This document shows, in pieces, positions 24,023 to 34,900 of a stretch of DNA of 64,000 bases (position 1 is its first letter; every line of letters starts with the position of its first letter). Both the position numbers and the translations under genes were made by a program. The stretch is from Marchantia polymorpha subsp. ruderalis (taxonomy: Eukaryota; Streptophyta; Marchantiopsida; Marchantiales; Marchantiaceae), in contig AP031358.1 in NCBI GenBank assembly GCA_037833965.1, forward strand, positions 20,468,001 to 20,532,000. The letters are read 5' to 3'. Below the pieces are notes generated by a model, which made no database searches, was not told the DNA's origin, and saw only the letters and a list, made by a program, of their open reading frames with translations.

Positions 24023-24059
24023 TAACCCTAAACATGATCATCCTGAGGGATTCTTTTGA

Positions 24060-25360
24060 AAAATATATTGTGTAAATATTCCATGTCAAACACCTACTAA
24101 TATAATAAAAAGGCTTGGAACCAAACATCAAATGGCACACAATGGAGCGGTGATAACGTGTTCAGTTTTAATATGGAAAACATGTACTATTATATGAACA
24201 GCTGGCTCAAAATAACTGCATCAACTTGTTACTCCAACATGGTAAAAAAGTTTCATTATTGATGTGGATTATCAGGTTCAGCACTCTAGACGCCAAGACT
24301 TCGTCATGAGTTAAACTTGAGGTAGTCTCTAGTGAACTGAGATCTACTCCAACCTGAGACAAAAAAACAACCAATACTCTATCCAAGCTAGTGATGAGAC
24401 TTCTAAATCTCGTAATTCCTTAGCAATAGGATCCTAGCGGTGTCTTTCCGGTGGTTGACGCGTTGGTAATCTCCCCTCCAGAGGGCAAACAGCTGCCATT
24501 AGTTGATAATACCCCTTAGGCTTGGAAAAAGCTGAATAATTTCCATAATGATGAGCCCCCGCTCAGAAAAAAATCGTCATAAAATTATATCTGATGGTTA
24601 GAGATCAAAATTCGGCCGGTGAAGATATTACTTACTACCTCTGAATCACATTACTTTCTCTCAGGCCTATATCCGATGTTCCGGATGCGGGGGTCTCTTA
24701 TATATAAGAGTTCAAACGTTAGGAAATAGGAAAGTAAGATCCACGAGCACGCGCTTTTGTGGACTCTGCTTAATCTCAGTTAGACAATATTTTCTCTGTC
24801 TAACAGACTTGGCGTCTAGAGAATTTTCCAGTTATTACTTTGACCCTTCAGCAGCCGACAGAAGCTCAGTGGATCTGAGCACACATGCCGGTTCACAAAC
24901 GAAAGCACGGACGATTTGCTTTTGATAAGCTGACTATTGAACTGGGCTCCACTCCTACTGAGATGGCCACGAAGAACAATGCGACCGCTTTTCCGGACTC
25001 TCATTGAACCTGGTTTACCAGTATGTGCTCGAGTCCTTGAGCTGAGTAGTTTCGTGCCTGGTGACGTACTACAGCGCGTTGAAATCTATCAAGTACTCAA
25101 AACGAAATCTCGATCGATTGCGTGTCTGATCCTCGCCCGACGACTCGCCCCACCAGGAAGGAAGGGGCAAGGAAACCCATCGGGTGCACATGCGATTGTG
25201 AAGCCTCGAAAGTTTTGCACTGGGCTCTCGTTGCAGCTCGTGTTCTTGTTCTGCTTATTGACTGGTCGACAGTTTTGAAGAAGTGGGCCCCCAGCGTTGC
25301 CTTTCATGGCAGCGTACCATATCCATGTGAGGGTGAGCTCGAGCCTGATCGGAGTTTTCT
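24060..25360 (+). repeat. Upstream module M2 of membrane gene A
   Basis: Paralogous to module M1 (14640-15860) upstream of the ROCO gene. Shared landmarks include 'tattgtgtaaat', 'cttttgtggactctgctt', 'ctgactattgaa-tgggctcc' and 'cgatcgatNgcgtgtctgatcc'. The coding relics are more decayed than in M1: the 'FAFDKLTIELGSTPTEMATK' frame (ATG at 24886) ends in a stop after a small deletion, and the GTAAGT donor has become GTATGT. A 16-bp palindrome 'ctcttatatataagag' lies near 24695. Confidence 0.55.
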
Positions 25361-25693
25361 TCCACATGCAGCCGACTTGATTTCTGCTGAATTGAACTAG
25401 GATTGGCCCGATCCCGATCGAGGACTCTTTAAATGATCGCGTTCGCAGAGAGAATCGTACTCCAAACGCAACTCCAACCTTCAAGAAAACGAAAAGCTAT
25501 GACGACGTCGGACAGCTAGCCAAGGGCTCCCCGACCACGAGGGATCAGGAGACTAGAACTCACACCCGGTCATCATCGCTCACCCTGCGCTTGAATCTGC
25601 CAAATCCACAGACGATCGCCATCGTTTCAGTCCAGACACGACGAGGACAAACGGACGATCTCAGCAGAGAAACGCAATCGTCGGCGGAGCGCA

Positions 25694-26464
25694 ATGGAGA
25701 GAGAATCACAGTCCGGGATCCAGAGTCAAAATCGAGGGACCTCGTCGGAGATCTGGCAGACGATTACTCTGAGAGCTGCATCTTGGTGGGCATGGGCCTG
25801 CAACAACCTTCATCCGTCTCTGCTGCTGGTGATCAAAGCTGTGTTCTGGATCGTGGTATTTTCGGGGTTACTCGTGTGCGTCTTGGTTTCAGGTTCCCTC
25901 TTTGTTGTCATCTACGGGATCTTCATGGCTCCTTACATGTTCGTTCTTTTCTGGCTCGTCGATGCAGTGCCCCTTAGGCATTCCACCCAACCTGAACCAG
26001 AACAACCAACTTTCTACGTTGAAATGGTACAAATTCTCTTCGTGCTAGCCAGTGTCCTCCTTTACTACATTCTGTACACGCTCCTCAGTCTCGCTCAGAA
26101 ACTCTTTCCTGAACAAATTGAGAAACTCTCACCGGAAAACATGAACGAGCTGCCACTTCTCCTCAGAATTGTCAGCGGGTTCGCATTCTACATCGTATTC
26201 AGTGTACTAGGGGCTGTTTTCACCGTTTCCCTCATTGCCGTCGTTATTTTTGTTGCGTACCTTCCGTACAATGCATTCTTGATTTGTGACAGCCTCGGCC
26301 GCCATGTTCCCTGGTATGTGATTCTGGGTGCCTTCGTCACTGTCTTCCTTTCAATTGTAGCGGTGGCTGGGTATTGTTCAGACCAGAGAAGTGTCTCGGT
26401 CGTCGGTCCTAGGCCTGCCAGAACTGTCGACGGCGATGAGTTAGTTCAGATGGTAGACGTTTGA
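25694..26464 (+). CDS. Small multi-spanning membrane protein, unit A
   Basis: 256 residues from an ATG shared by all three family copies. It has a polar Ser/Gln-rich N-terminus (1-40), then hydrophobic segments at about 42-66, 68-95, 110-133, 154-190 (probably two passes) and 206-228, and a polar C-terminal tail with 'RSVSVVGPRPARTVDGDELV'. No signal peptide is evident. It has five or six likely membrane spans. It lacks the Cys-Cys-Gly and large loop of tetraspanins, and I do not recognise the family. It lies ~3.3 kb downstream of the ROCO stop on the same strand and has been co-duplicated with it. Compared with unit B, differences concentrate in the first two membrane segments, and A has an extra 'PEQ'-like insertion in the loop near residue 100. 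Membrane location is inferred from hydrophobicity. Confidence 0.75.
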   Translation: MERESQSGIQSQNRGTSSEIWQTITLRAASWWAWACNNLHPSLLLVIKAVFWIVVFSGLLVCVLVSGSLFVVIYGIFMAPYMFVLFWLVDAVPLRHSTQPEPEQPTFYVEMVQILFVLASVLLYYILYTLLSLAQKLFPEQIEKLSPENMNELPLLLRIVSGFAFYIVFSVLGAVFTVSLIAVVIFVAYLPYNAFLICDSLGRHVPWYVILGAFVTVFLSIVAVAGYCSDQRSVSVVGPRPARTVDGDELVQMVDV

Positions 26465-26666
26465 CGCTGTTCTCAACTGTTCGATATTTCTTCCATGTCG
26501 AGTATAGTTCTCCTCAAACTGACTTCTGGCGACGGCACGCTTTAACTCTTTGTGTGTCATGATCTACACTTCGCATTCATGTAATCTAGCATGAGAAAAT
26601 TTCCGTTTTCGAACTTTTGTGCTCTAACTTGAATTTTTTGTTTGATTTGGATGGGTGAACTTGTAA

Positions 26667-26948
26667 CATTGTTCACGGGTCGGCTAACGGCTAGCCGGCT
26701 AATTTTTTTGTTAGCCGGTCAGTCAACTCAGCCGGAACGCTATCCAAGGACGAAAACGATCCGAAAACCTGGATCGACTCTGAGTTTTCGACCGATTATT
26801 TCGGCTGATTCAGCCGAAATTTATCCCAAATCCTTATTTCGACCGAATATTTAGCCGAAATACGTTTTCGGCCGATAGCCGTGAACTAATCGGCTAATTG
26901 GCCGGCTATCCGGCTAAATTTGAGTCCTTAGTCGGCTACGTGACCATG
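26667..26948. mobile_element. CGGCTA-rich inverted-repeat insert (282 bp)
   Basis: It begins 'cattgttcacgggtcggct' and ends in an imperfect complement ('...agtcggctacgtgaccatg'). The interior is full of CGGCTAA/AGCCGAAA words, including a perfect palindrome around 26798-26820 (atttcggctga-ttcagccgaaat). The equivalent place in the older copy (about 5835-5870) lacks it, so it arrived before the A/B duplication but after the split from that copy. It resembles a MITE, but no clear target duplication was found. Confidence 0.55.
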
Positions 26949-28148
26949 TCTAGGCGTGCTATGGGAGCTGCATGGGTTGCAAGATGGCGAATTCCGTTGA
27001 AGCAGCTCATTCTCGTAGAATTATCTTCAGTAGGCTTGGCATGAAGAATACCGAATTCGAAGCACAAAATAGGGATGTTATTAGAATTCATGAGCTTTTC
27101 TTAATCTTAATACAAACCGTGTTTTGGCTAGCACCGTGGTAACAAAATTATTATTTTTCTTTCCTATATCAGTGATATGGTTTTTTTTAGTAGAGATACA
27201 TGTAACATTTACCAAACCTATTCTGCAACATCTTAGAAAATAGTTGATGATAGATAATCAAATTGTCAAGTTTTATGAGGATACATTTAGGAGTAAAAAC
27301 AAGGCTCAGTTTCTTGTATTGAATTCTACTCCTGACAAGAATTAGTCGTGTTGACAAGTTACTCGAGATTTGTCAGGTTTTTTCAATTGTTGACTACATA
27401 GCGGAAGCCAACAGATTACTTTAAATTTATACCCAGGCCAGACGATAATCATAGCAGCCAACTTTGCCCACCAATGCCATTCAAATTGTGACCATGTATA
27501 TTGCTTGTAGTATTCCAACTCTCAAGGTTCCATTACCGTGAGAGTAATGGAACCGAGATGGTTGAGATTTGTTGCGTCTATTCTCTACTTGGCACTTGTT
27601 ATTTATCTTTCCCTTGAATATTTAACAGTACACACAGGTTAGTGATAGCTGGTTAACGTGTGTGTACTCTTCCAGCGCTCCATGACTTTAACGTGTCATG
27701 TTAATACAACGGTATTTTACATGACAAACAATATTGATGAGCATAACTTCCGTACACATTTGGAAACTCTGCCCCCCCATGTACAATAATGTCACCCAAA
27801 ACCCATGGACATGGAGGAGTTTGGACATGGGCATAGTGCTACATAGTTGTGTAGTTGGCAATTTGTACCTGTAACTTAGTAGCAAATTTTTTTTAAATTT
27901 TTTTTTGTTCAATCACTATGTCAATAGACTTTCACTGAAAAAGAAAAGAAAACCTGATGATAATAGATTTTATTCAATTTTATTATAAAGATTTGCAAAC
28001 CTTAAATATCAATAAGAAGTCCATATTTTAGTCAAATTATAGGATTTTTCAGGTAAAAACGTATGAAATTGATAAAAGCTGTTTGCACTCTTTGTTTTTG
28101 TTTATACTACTTTCAAATTCAAGCCTCTAATTTCTCAAATTAACAACC
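26949..28148. other. AT-rich tail of unit A
   Basis: Aligns with 58528-59683 of unit B and, in parts, with 5880-6600. No gene is seen. A diverged stretch at 27430-27850 resembles the left end of the window. Confidence 0.5.
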
Positions 28149-29272
28149 TCTAGTGTGAGCCAAACCTTCCCACCCTTCAGCGTTTGTAGTCCGGGTGGGG
28201 GTTCGAACTCCCATAATCTAACTTCTCTGATCGCAAGCCATGTGCTCAAAGTGTATCCAAGACAACAAGATCATAAACACTTGCTCGTTCCAAAACGGAA
28301 AATGATAACTTGCTGTCTGCTATCTCCACAAGGGCAGCAGACAAACTCTTTGTTACATAAAGATCTAACTCAACTCTGGGTGACTTTTTCAACACCACAG
28401 CCGCTGTGGTCTATCCTAGATCCCAGTCCCACTCCCAATTCCTACTCAGACCTCAGTGTCGATTTCTCAGCTTCCACCTTCAGACCCCACCAGATTCCTC
28501 TCTCAGATTCAACTTTGCCTTTTCAGTGTCAAATTCAAATTCCGACTGTCAGATCTCAGTCTCAGATTTCACTTCACTCTCAGCTCCCATTCTCAGATCT
28601 TCCACTCTGATCTCAGATCCCACTCACAGATGTTACACTTCAATCTCAGATCCCACTCAAATTTCACTCTCTGATACGACTCTCCACCCACGAGAGTTTG
28701 CTTCCTCCTACTTCGAACTCTCCACACTCCCCTCCTAATTCTCACCACTTCCGTCTCCACACACGCACACCACCAGCTCTCCGTTCCCAGGCCTAACTCC
28801 CCACTTTGAAGTTCAAGGCCGAGACACACACAGCCCACCTGAAATGCAACACTCGCAATGATGGGTAGCTGCCTACTCCCCTTGCGCGACTACATGCACC
28901 GTCGTCTTGCCTTCCCCACTTGACTTCACGCCGCCGCCGCTGCCACACCTGCACGTTCTACATTCCTGACCACCCGATCTCCGCCGGAGGGAATCCTCTT
29001 CCGCGCACCGCCGAAGGCATCCACCCGCCGAAGACGCACGACCACACCTTTGCTTATCCATAAGAGTCACTCCCGACACCCATAACTCACAGATCCTAGC
29101 TCCGGTTCACAAGTTTGTGGGCTCGTTGGAACAACCAGGTCGAGCTCTTTCCAACGAGACCCTAACTGGGTCAAACCGTTATGAATTGAGAAAGTTATGC
29201 CTGTTTTACCCTTCGCCGAAGGCCTGTTACCTGTTATCACCGAAGGCGCCGGCACGATGTTCGCCGGTTCGA

Positions 29273-29317
29273 GTCTTCCGGTTTGATGTCTTCCGGTTTG
29301 ATGTCTTCCGGTTCGAT
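29273..29317. repeat. 15-bp tandem repeat, three copies
   Basis: The unit gtcttccggtttgat is repeated at 29273, 29288 and 29303, the last with ttcgat. Confidence 0.9.
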
Positions 29318-29586
29318 GTTGTCCTACCCTATCCGCCGCTTTCGACGCTCATAACTCAGTGACGCCTTATCCGTTTTAAGAGTTCTTGGTCTCGTTGGAA
29401 CGAGCGTCGCGAGCTCTTTCCAACAGGACCCTAATCAAATCAAACCGTTAACAAATGAAAAAGATATGCCGAGTTTACTGTTTCGCCGATGGCCCTTGCA
29501 CGATGTTCACCGGCTCAGAGTTCGCCGACCCCGAGTTCGCCGAAGGCCTGCTCGCAGTTGTCGCGAAGTCGTCCGAAGCCGGAGAT

Positions 29587-29807
29587 GTTCGCAGCCGGAG
29601 ACGTCCGGAGCCGGAGACGTTCGCAGCCGGAGACGTTCGCAGCCGGAGACGTCCGGAGCCGAAGACGTTCGCAGCCGGAGACGTTCGCAGCCGGAGACGT
29701 CCGGAGCTGAAGACGTTCGCAGCCGGAGACGTCCGGAGCCGAAGACGTTCGCAGCCGGAGACGTCCGGAGCCGAAGACGTTCGCAGCCGGAGACGTTCGC
29801 AGCCGGA
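29587..29807. repeat. 16-bp minisatellite, about 14 copies, two alternating variants
   Basis: Variants gttcgcagccggagac and gtccggagccgaagac (with minor changes) follow each other without spacers. Because 16 is not a multiple of 3, all frames on both strands read long Arg/Ser/Pro-rich peptides that are artefacts of the repeat. Confidence 0.93.
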
Positions 29808-30198
29808 CTTGCCTCAACCCTTCCCATCAGTAACTTCCGACACTCACAACTCAGTGATTCCTCATCCGTTTGAAGAGTTCTTGGTCTCGTTGGAACGAGC
29901 GTTGCAAGCTCTTTCCAAGGAGACACTAACTGAGTCAAGGCGTCACACATTGAAAACGTTATGAGGGTTTCACTGTTTCGCCGAAGGCCTTTCCCCGAAG
30001 GAACTTCACCGAAGGCTCTTCGCCGGAGACCCTGCCCTGAAAGCCCCGTTCCGGACTTTTGCCTACTAGCTATTACACCAACTCCTAATCTTACCAAAAC
30101 TTCCAGAAAACTCCGAGCATAATTTTGCAAGAGCTTAAATCTAAAACTTTAACTCTCACAAGGTTAAAAAGACATGTGAGCACAGTTTTGTGCTCACA

Positions 30199-31957
30199 TC
30201 TAGACTTTCAAAAAAGCAAATGTTTGAAAATGATGATATTATCATTTGTTCTTTTGGATTTTTTCTAAAATGATTAACATGGAAGTATTTTTGGAGAGTT
30301 GAAAAACTTGATGTTATCAAAATATCAAAAGAAGAAAAAAAGTAGGCTCAAATTTGCTCTGAATTGTTGAAAATCTTTATAAGATGAATGTAGTGTAAAA
30401 ATTACTTTTACATTTAATCGTCTTTCAACAATATTACAATCTATAAAATTAAAGGTCAATAAAAATATTTTGAAAAAAATTTTTGATATTATTATTACTA
30501 ATTTTTATATGTCATAAAAAATCAAAAATTTTAGTTATGAATTTTATTTGAATAAATGAAAAAAATAATTAAAAAAAGGTAAAATGAAACGTAGATCATT
30601 TGAAATTAATTTGTGAAAATTTTTGTTATTACAAAGAGATAAGTCTATAAAGTTAGAAATTTGTGGACTTGAAAAATTTTCATATTTCATAGCAAATTAT
30701 AAGCAATGATCATTTTATGTTAAAGTGAAATTATATATAAATACATATACATAATTCGGCCATCTTGAAGTTGTATCTGGTGAAATATGTGAGACTAGAA
30801 TTAGGAGGGCATGCATGGTAGTGCCAGGATTTCATGGATAAAGGTCGTTGTTCTTGCATTTTGACATATTAGTAATTTGAAGAGGTTAGAATGTCATAAT
30901 GCAATTGGCAAGTATACGATTAGACCCCAATGCAATATAAAACTCTGCGATATATATTTTGTTTAACGTTAGTAAAAATTTTAAGATGGTCATTTAACCT
31001 AACAATCAATTTAATGAGAAACTCAGAAATTTCTTTGAAAAAATTCAATTATCAAGACATGAGAAGAAAAAGTAAGAACAATTTGGATTGAAACTAACGA
31101 ATTATTGGTGTCAGGGTCTTTATGGTCGAAAAGAATATGCGAGTAGAGGTACAGTAATAACTAACTAGTTGTAAGATACAAGACAAAATTTTAATGAACA
31201 ACAAAATGTAACTTTTGTACATATTATTTTTCTGAGATAATCTGAAAATTATTTTATTAAAATTTTACGTGAGCAGTCTTGAATTTTTTATCAACTAATG
31301 TCAAGTATTGATCTCTAGATTATATTAATCTTTAGCTGAATACTTATACTTGATTAAGCTAAGTTTAATTATTTGATTCGTTGGACTAATTTTTTTTTTT
31401 GATTTTGATACATTATAATACTGTAGATTACAACATACCCAATCTCATAAAGGTATTTGAACATGTGAACAAATTTTATGATGTGAAATTTTTTTGCAAA
31501 TGAAAATGTGAAAGAGACATAATAGGTCCATGAAAATTCTTAATGTATGAAGTATATTGAAGATGATGATACATATCAAAGTAAACGTAAGTTCCAGCAA
31601 GTTAAATAGTAATTATCGTTAGTTACTATAGAAGATTATTGAATATAAATAAACATATAGTTACAAAATAACTATCAATCAAAATGAAAAACATTTCTAT
31701 AGTGAAGAACTGTTTCAAAAAAGAAAACTTCTGTTTTGCAAAACATTTCGAATCTTCATGAATGTTGGAATGAAATGATGAGTGAAGAGGTTTTTTAGAT
31801 TTGGAAATTATACACTCAGAAAACATCGCATTTTTTTCTTCATCATAAATTCTCAAAAAAACATCAGAGTTGCCTTTTAAAAATATTTCATGGGAGGTTA
31901 CAGTTAAAGAAATATTTAATAGCTTCAACACCACTATTATATTCTCTTACGTTTATG
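30199..31957. other. AT-rich end of unit A and inter-unit spacer
   Basis: 30204-30737 aligns with 59689-60218 of unit B. 30738-31957 is the spacer between units and holds a ROCO relic at 30762-30950. The remainder (30951-31957) is very AT-rich and shows no supportable gene. Confidence 0.55.
30762..30950 (+). pseudogene. Relic of the last ROCO exon and 3' flank
   Basis: 'gaagttgtatctggtgaaatatgtgag' and following sequence match the end of ROCO exon 3 and its 3' flank (22235-22430), through 'catgcatggtagtgccaggatttcatg' (old CEEC region, now with a stop) to 'tgcaattggcaagtatacg'. Only the terminal ~100 coding bases and ~90 bases of 3' flank are recognisable. With 6608-8135, it shows that each unit is preceded by debris of another ROCO gene. 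Confidence 0.8.
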
Positions 31958-34900
31958 AAACTTGATTATCATATGAGATTGGAATTTAGTATAGCTCTAA
32001 ATTACTATATTCAACTTGGTTTCTGATTTTAAACTTGAAGATTTTATGTTGGTGATAACATTTATTTTAAAGTTTTCAGTTTTGTATTAATGAGTTGCAT
32101 TAGATAGCCTGAGACATTTCTTGGCAAGGTATTTGTAGATGTATTCTTGCAAGACGGCAAGCTAGTTCTGAATAAGATTGTAGATTGGTCCGCAAGGTGG
32201 TTGAATTCCTCTTTTGAGGTTAATTTCACAGCGGTACGCGGATGTTGAGGGAGCATATCTGAATTCTTCTTTTTAAGTACATCTCTATATCCCTTGTATC
32301 AGACCGAAAGCTGGCTCGGAGCTCAAGTTGACTTATATGTCGGAGTTGCATAGATAACAAACGTAAACATAGTCTTTAAAACTTGTCTTTACAGCTTTCA
32401 TGAATGCTCTAGCACCGACGAATATGAGAGTTTGAGATTGATGTTCTATTCATATATTGATATCTTTGTTGTTACCCACCTTTCTCTGTTAGTTTCGCCA
32501 AAACTATAAGTGAAGTCTTCAAGAAAGTCATCAAAATCTTGGAGAAATAGAGATTTGACTCCAGAGTGGCAAAAACCACGATGGAGCCATTCCAGATAGC
32601 AGCGTTGCAACAAATCCAACTCGAGTCTCTTTGAGTAGGACATTGCAGCGGCTACATACAAATGATCAGTCGGATTTGATGCACAAACTGGTGAAACTTT
32701 GATACAGGGCCGTTGAAATCGTCCAGTAGTCGAAAATCGAAGATATGTCCGGTATGTAGTGTAGATCCTGAGGATCTTGAAATCGACACTTGAAGCTGCT
32801 CAAATGCAGGTCTCAAGTTATTTTTCTCTTCTTGAATTTGTTTGCAGCGCGACCTACATGTTATCGGAAACGCCTTGATCCAAAACTTGCGTCTCCCGTC
32901 TTGAATTGAAGCGATTTTCTACATAAGTATAGAACCAAAGCTTTCCTCAAAATGTGTTTGTCACGATCACGGATGAGAAGACCTCATAAAAACTTTGATG
33001 CTCAAAAGTCAAGAATCTTGTCATGTTGGACAAAGTCAAAAGGTTGGAAAGGTCAAGAATCTTCATGTTCACTATCATTTCAGGCTATATTTAGTACATG
33101 GGATGGCTTAAGGAGATGCTTTGTGACCTTCATCTTAAGCCTTGTATTCTTCGGCGGTTTAAAAGCCTGAAGAGCCTTCGTTAGCTCCTGTTCTCCTCTC
33201 TGGAAGGGATTCTCTAAAATCTTCGTCACGTGGACTCCCTACATATCGAGAATCAGCTTTGGGACACTAGTGGTGACGTTCTCAACTCCCACCTCGAACT
33301 GACGCTCAACAGTCTCTTTAATAGATGCTTCATATGGTGTTTATTCCTCAGGTGTCTTATGTGAGTGTTGTCATTATCTACTTATTTGCCAGCTGTTCTA
33401 TTACCTAATACTTCTTGCTTGTCTGGAATAATATGTTCCATTACCTAGAATTCCATGTTTTTTCAGAGCGTACATGTTGACAAGTAGGCAAGAGTTGTAA
33501 CTTCTCCATGTCTGAAATGTTACTCTCATCGCTCTTCAAATTACTCTCCTGAATTGACCTTCATTTATAAGTTTATTTCTGAGTTCACTAACCGCTCGAC
33601 CTTGTGCTAACTAACGATATTCGTTTGGTGAAGTAGACCTAGTTCATTAATGATGATCACAACTTTCAGTAGGAAAATGCCTCGAAGTTATTCGAACTTG
33701 CTCTTTTTCCAACTGTTTCAAATCAACGGACTGTCTTCACTTCCTTGGCTGATAACAAAATTTGTGTATAAATAATTATTCACCTTCATAAGTGTATAAG
33801 GAAGAATTTCAAACGCACTTTGATATGAACTCCTTCAATCTAAGACTTGATGAGAGAAAACCTGAACAAATCAGCTACTGCTGCTAATTGCAAGCATTGC
33901 TACAGCTACGCACACTTCCTAAGATAATGCCATGTTATCAGATCTACAAACTTCCTCTGAAGGCTTGACAAACAGGTCCATCGAGTGTACTGATTAATGT
34001 TTTCAACAAATCACGATTTCGCCACCATCGGAAGTACACAAGGGATGTAATGCGGAAAGATGGATACTGTCACCTTATTGCTGTCAATAAGGTGCTAATG
34101 ACAGCAGAACCTTCCATGACCCTTCTCGCACAAGTGATCTGATATGCAAATTCATCCACCGCCCGATATTGCTATCGAGATGCCGAGTTCCTGTAGTTTC
34201 CATTCTTAGATGAATGATAATACATACTAGTGAAATCTATACTCGCTCCGAAGTGCAGGGGCGAAATGGAGCGTAAAGTATCTATTAATGGAGGCTTGAA
34301 GAGAGTTGCGTAAATACACTCACGGGAATCCCTGAGACTGGATCAGCAGTTTTTGATTCAGGTCATATACTATTGACTCAAGTGGTGATGCTAATCCAGT
34401 AAAGAAGAGCCAGTGGTAAAAATGTTGATGTGTTATCGTATATTCGTTTCCTAATGTCTCTTCCCTTGTCTCGATGCTTCCCATCTCTATCATTATACTT
34501 GAAGGTATTCGAGTAGAATTCACCGCTGCCCTCTTTTAACCTGTTGAACATGCAGAAAGATTCATTTGCATCCCAGCATATCAGTTCTAGTAAGCCATGT
34601 ATCAAGCCATGGTTGACTAGCTGATGTCTCTCTGTGGAAGACTCTGATAACATGCTTGTGCTGGCCGTGATCTCAGCGGAATGGTAAGCGCCAGCACGCT
34701 CAGAACTGTGACATATATAATTGTGGTAGGTTCGTAGCCCGAATGCTTTTGCAGTTGGACTGCGTGGGGACGTTCAGTTACAGACGCTCTTGCAGCAATT
34801 TGAATTTAACATCGAGAAGTGTTTTTCAAAAGACGGACAACCTCGTTTGCTGAATTTCAAAATGAAAGTATTTTCGTTCAAGATGCTTGACTTGGATATT

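Larger units (their letters stand above)
22359..24059. other. 3' region of ROCO gene A with small relic frames
   Basis: A canonical AATAAA at 22705-22710 could be the poly(A) signal, though it lies ~350 bp after the stop. A + frame at about 23145-23406 reads 'MAAWLSSANSMSKAVH', a stop, then 'EGIDLEAVVEEIHKILDVLT' and onward to a stop at 23406. It follows an acceptor-like 'tgttgtcag' and a good donor (gatg|GTAAGA, about 23071), so an old intron is plausible. No intact gene is seen. Confidence 0.4.
29119..29924. repeat. Three hairpin modules within the 28154 element
   Basis: Cores at 29119-29161, 29388-29430 and 29883-29924 have arms CTCGTTGGAA and TTCCAACGAG (with changes), as in the 10181 element. 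They are followed by 'aaaccgttat-aattgaaaaagttatg'-like words and 'cgccgaaggcc'. Confidence 0.7.
28154..30198. mobile_element. TG...CA element, 2045 bp, 5-bp TSD, no functional ORF
   Basis: It starts TGTGAGCCAAACC and ends ...GTGCTCACA, flanked by TCTAG at 28149-28153 and 30199-30203. Unit B has the empty site with a single TCTAG at 59684-59688. The last ~25 bases form a hairpin (TGTGAGCACA-gttt-TGTGCTCACA). It shares the hairpin-forming internal module with the other TG...CA elements (about 29119-29161, 29388-29430 and 29883-29924) but has an unrelated 5' end. It contains two minisatellites. It is probably a solo LTR or a non-autonomous relative. No reverse transcriptase, integrase or transposase was seen. 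Confidence 0.87.
8142..30737 (+). repeat. Segmental duplication unit A
   Basis: It begins 'aaacttgattatcatatgag' (8142), as does unit B at 31958, and alignment runs to about 30737. Order is preserved: non-coding left arm, upstream module, ROCO gene, 3' relics, second upstream module, membrane gene, AT-rich tail. Two TG...CA elements (10181-12654 and 28154-30198) interrupt it and are absent from B. Without them and one TSD copy each the unit is about 18.07 kb. Identity to B is high by eye (a few percent difference), with clustered differences in the LRR-coding part. Confidence 0.9.

Noticed and set aside
25694..26464. Membrane protein as a tetraspanin (TORNADO2-like)
   Set aside because: It has no CCG motif or large second extracellular loop, and five or six hydrophobic segments instead of four.
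28195..28225. tRNA-like T-arm (GGTTCGAACTCC) near the start of the element
   Set aside because: No acceptor or anticodon arm is present around it. A similar but imperfect motif near the start of the other elements suggests at most a pol III B-box-like word.
29455..30130. Arg/Ser/Pro-rich ORFs of 100-207 codons on both strands
   Set aside because: They are read-through of a 16-bp minisatellite that is open in every frame; there is no other coding signal.
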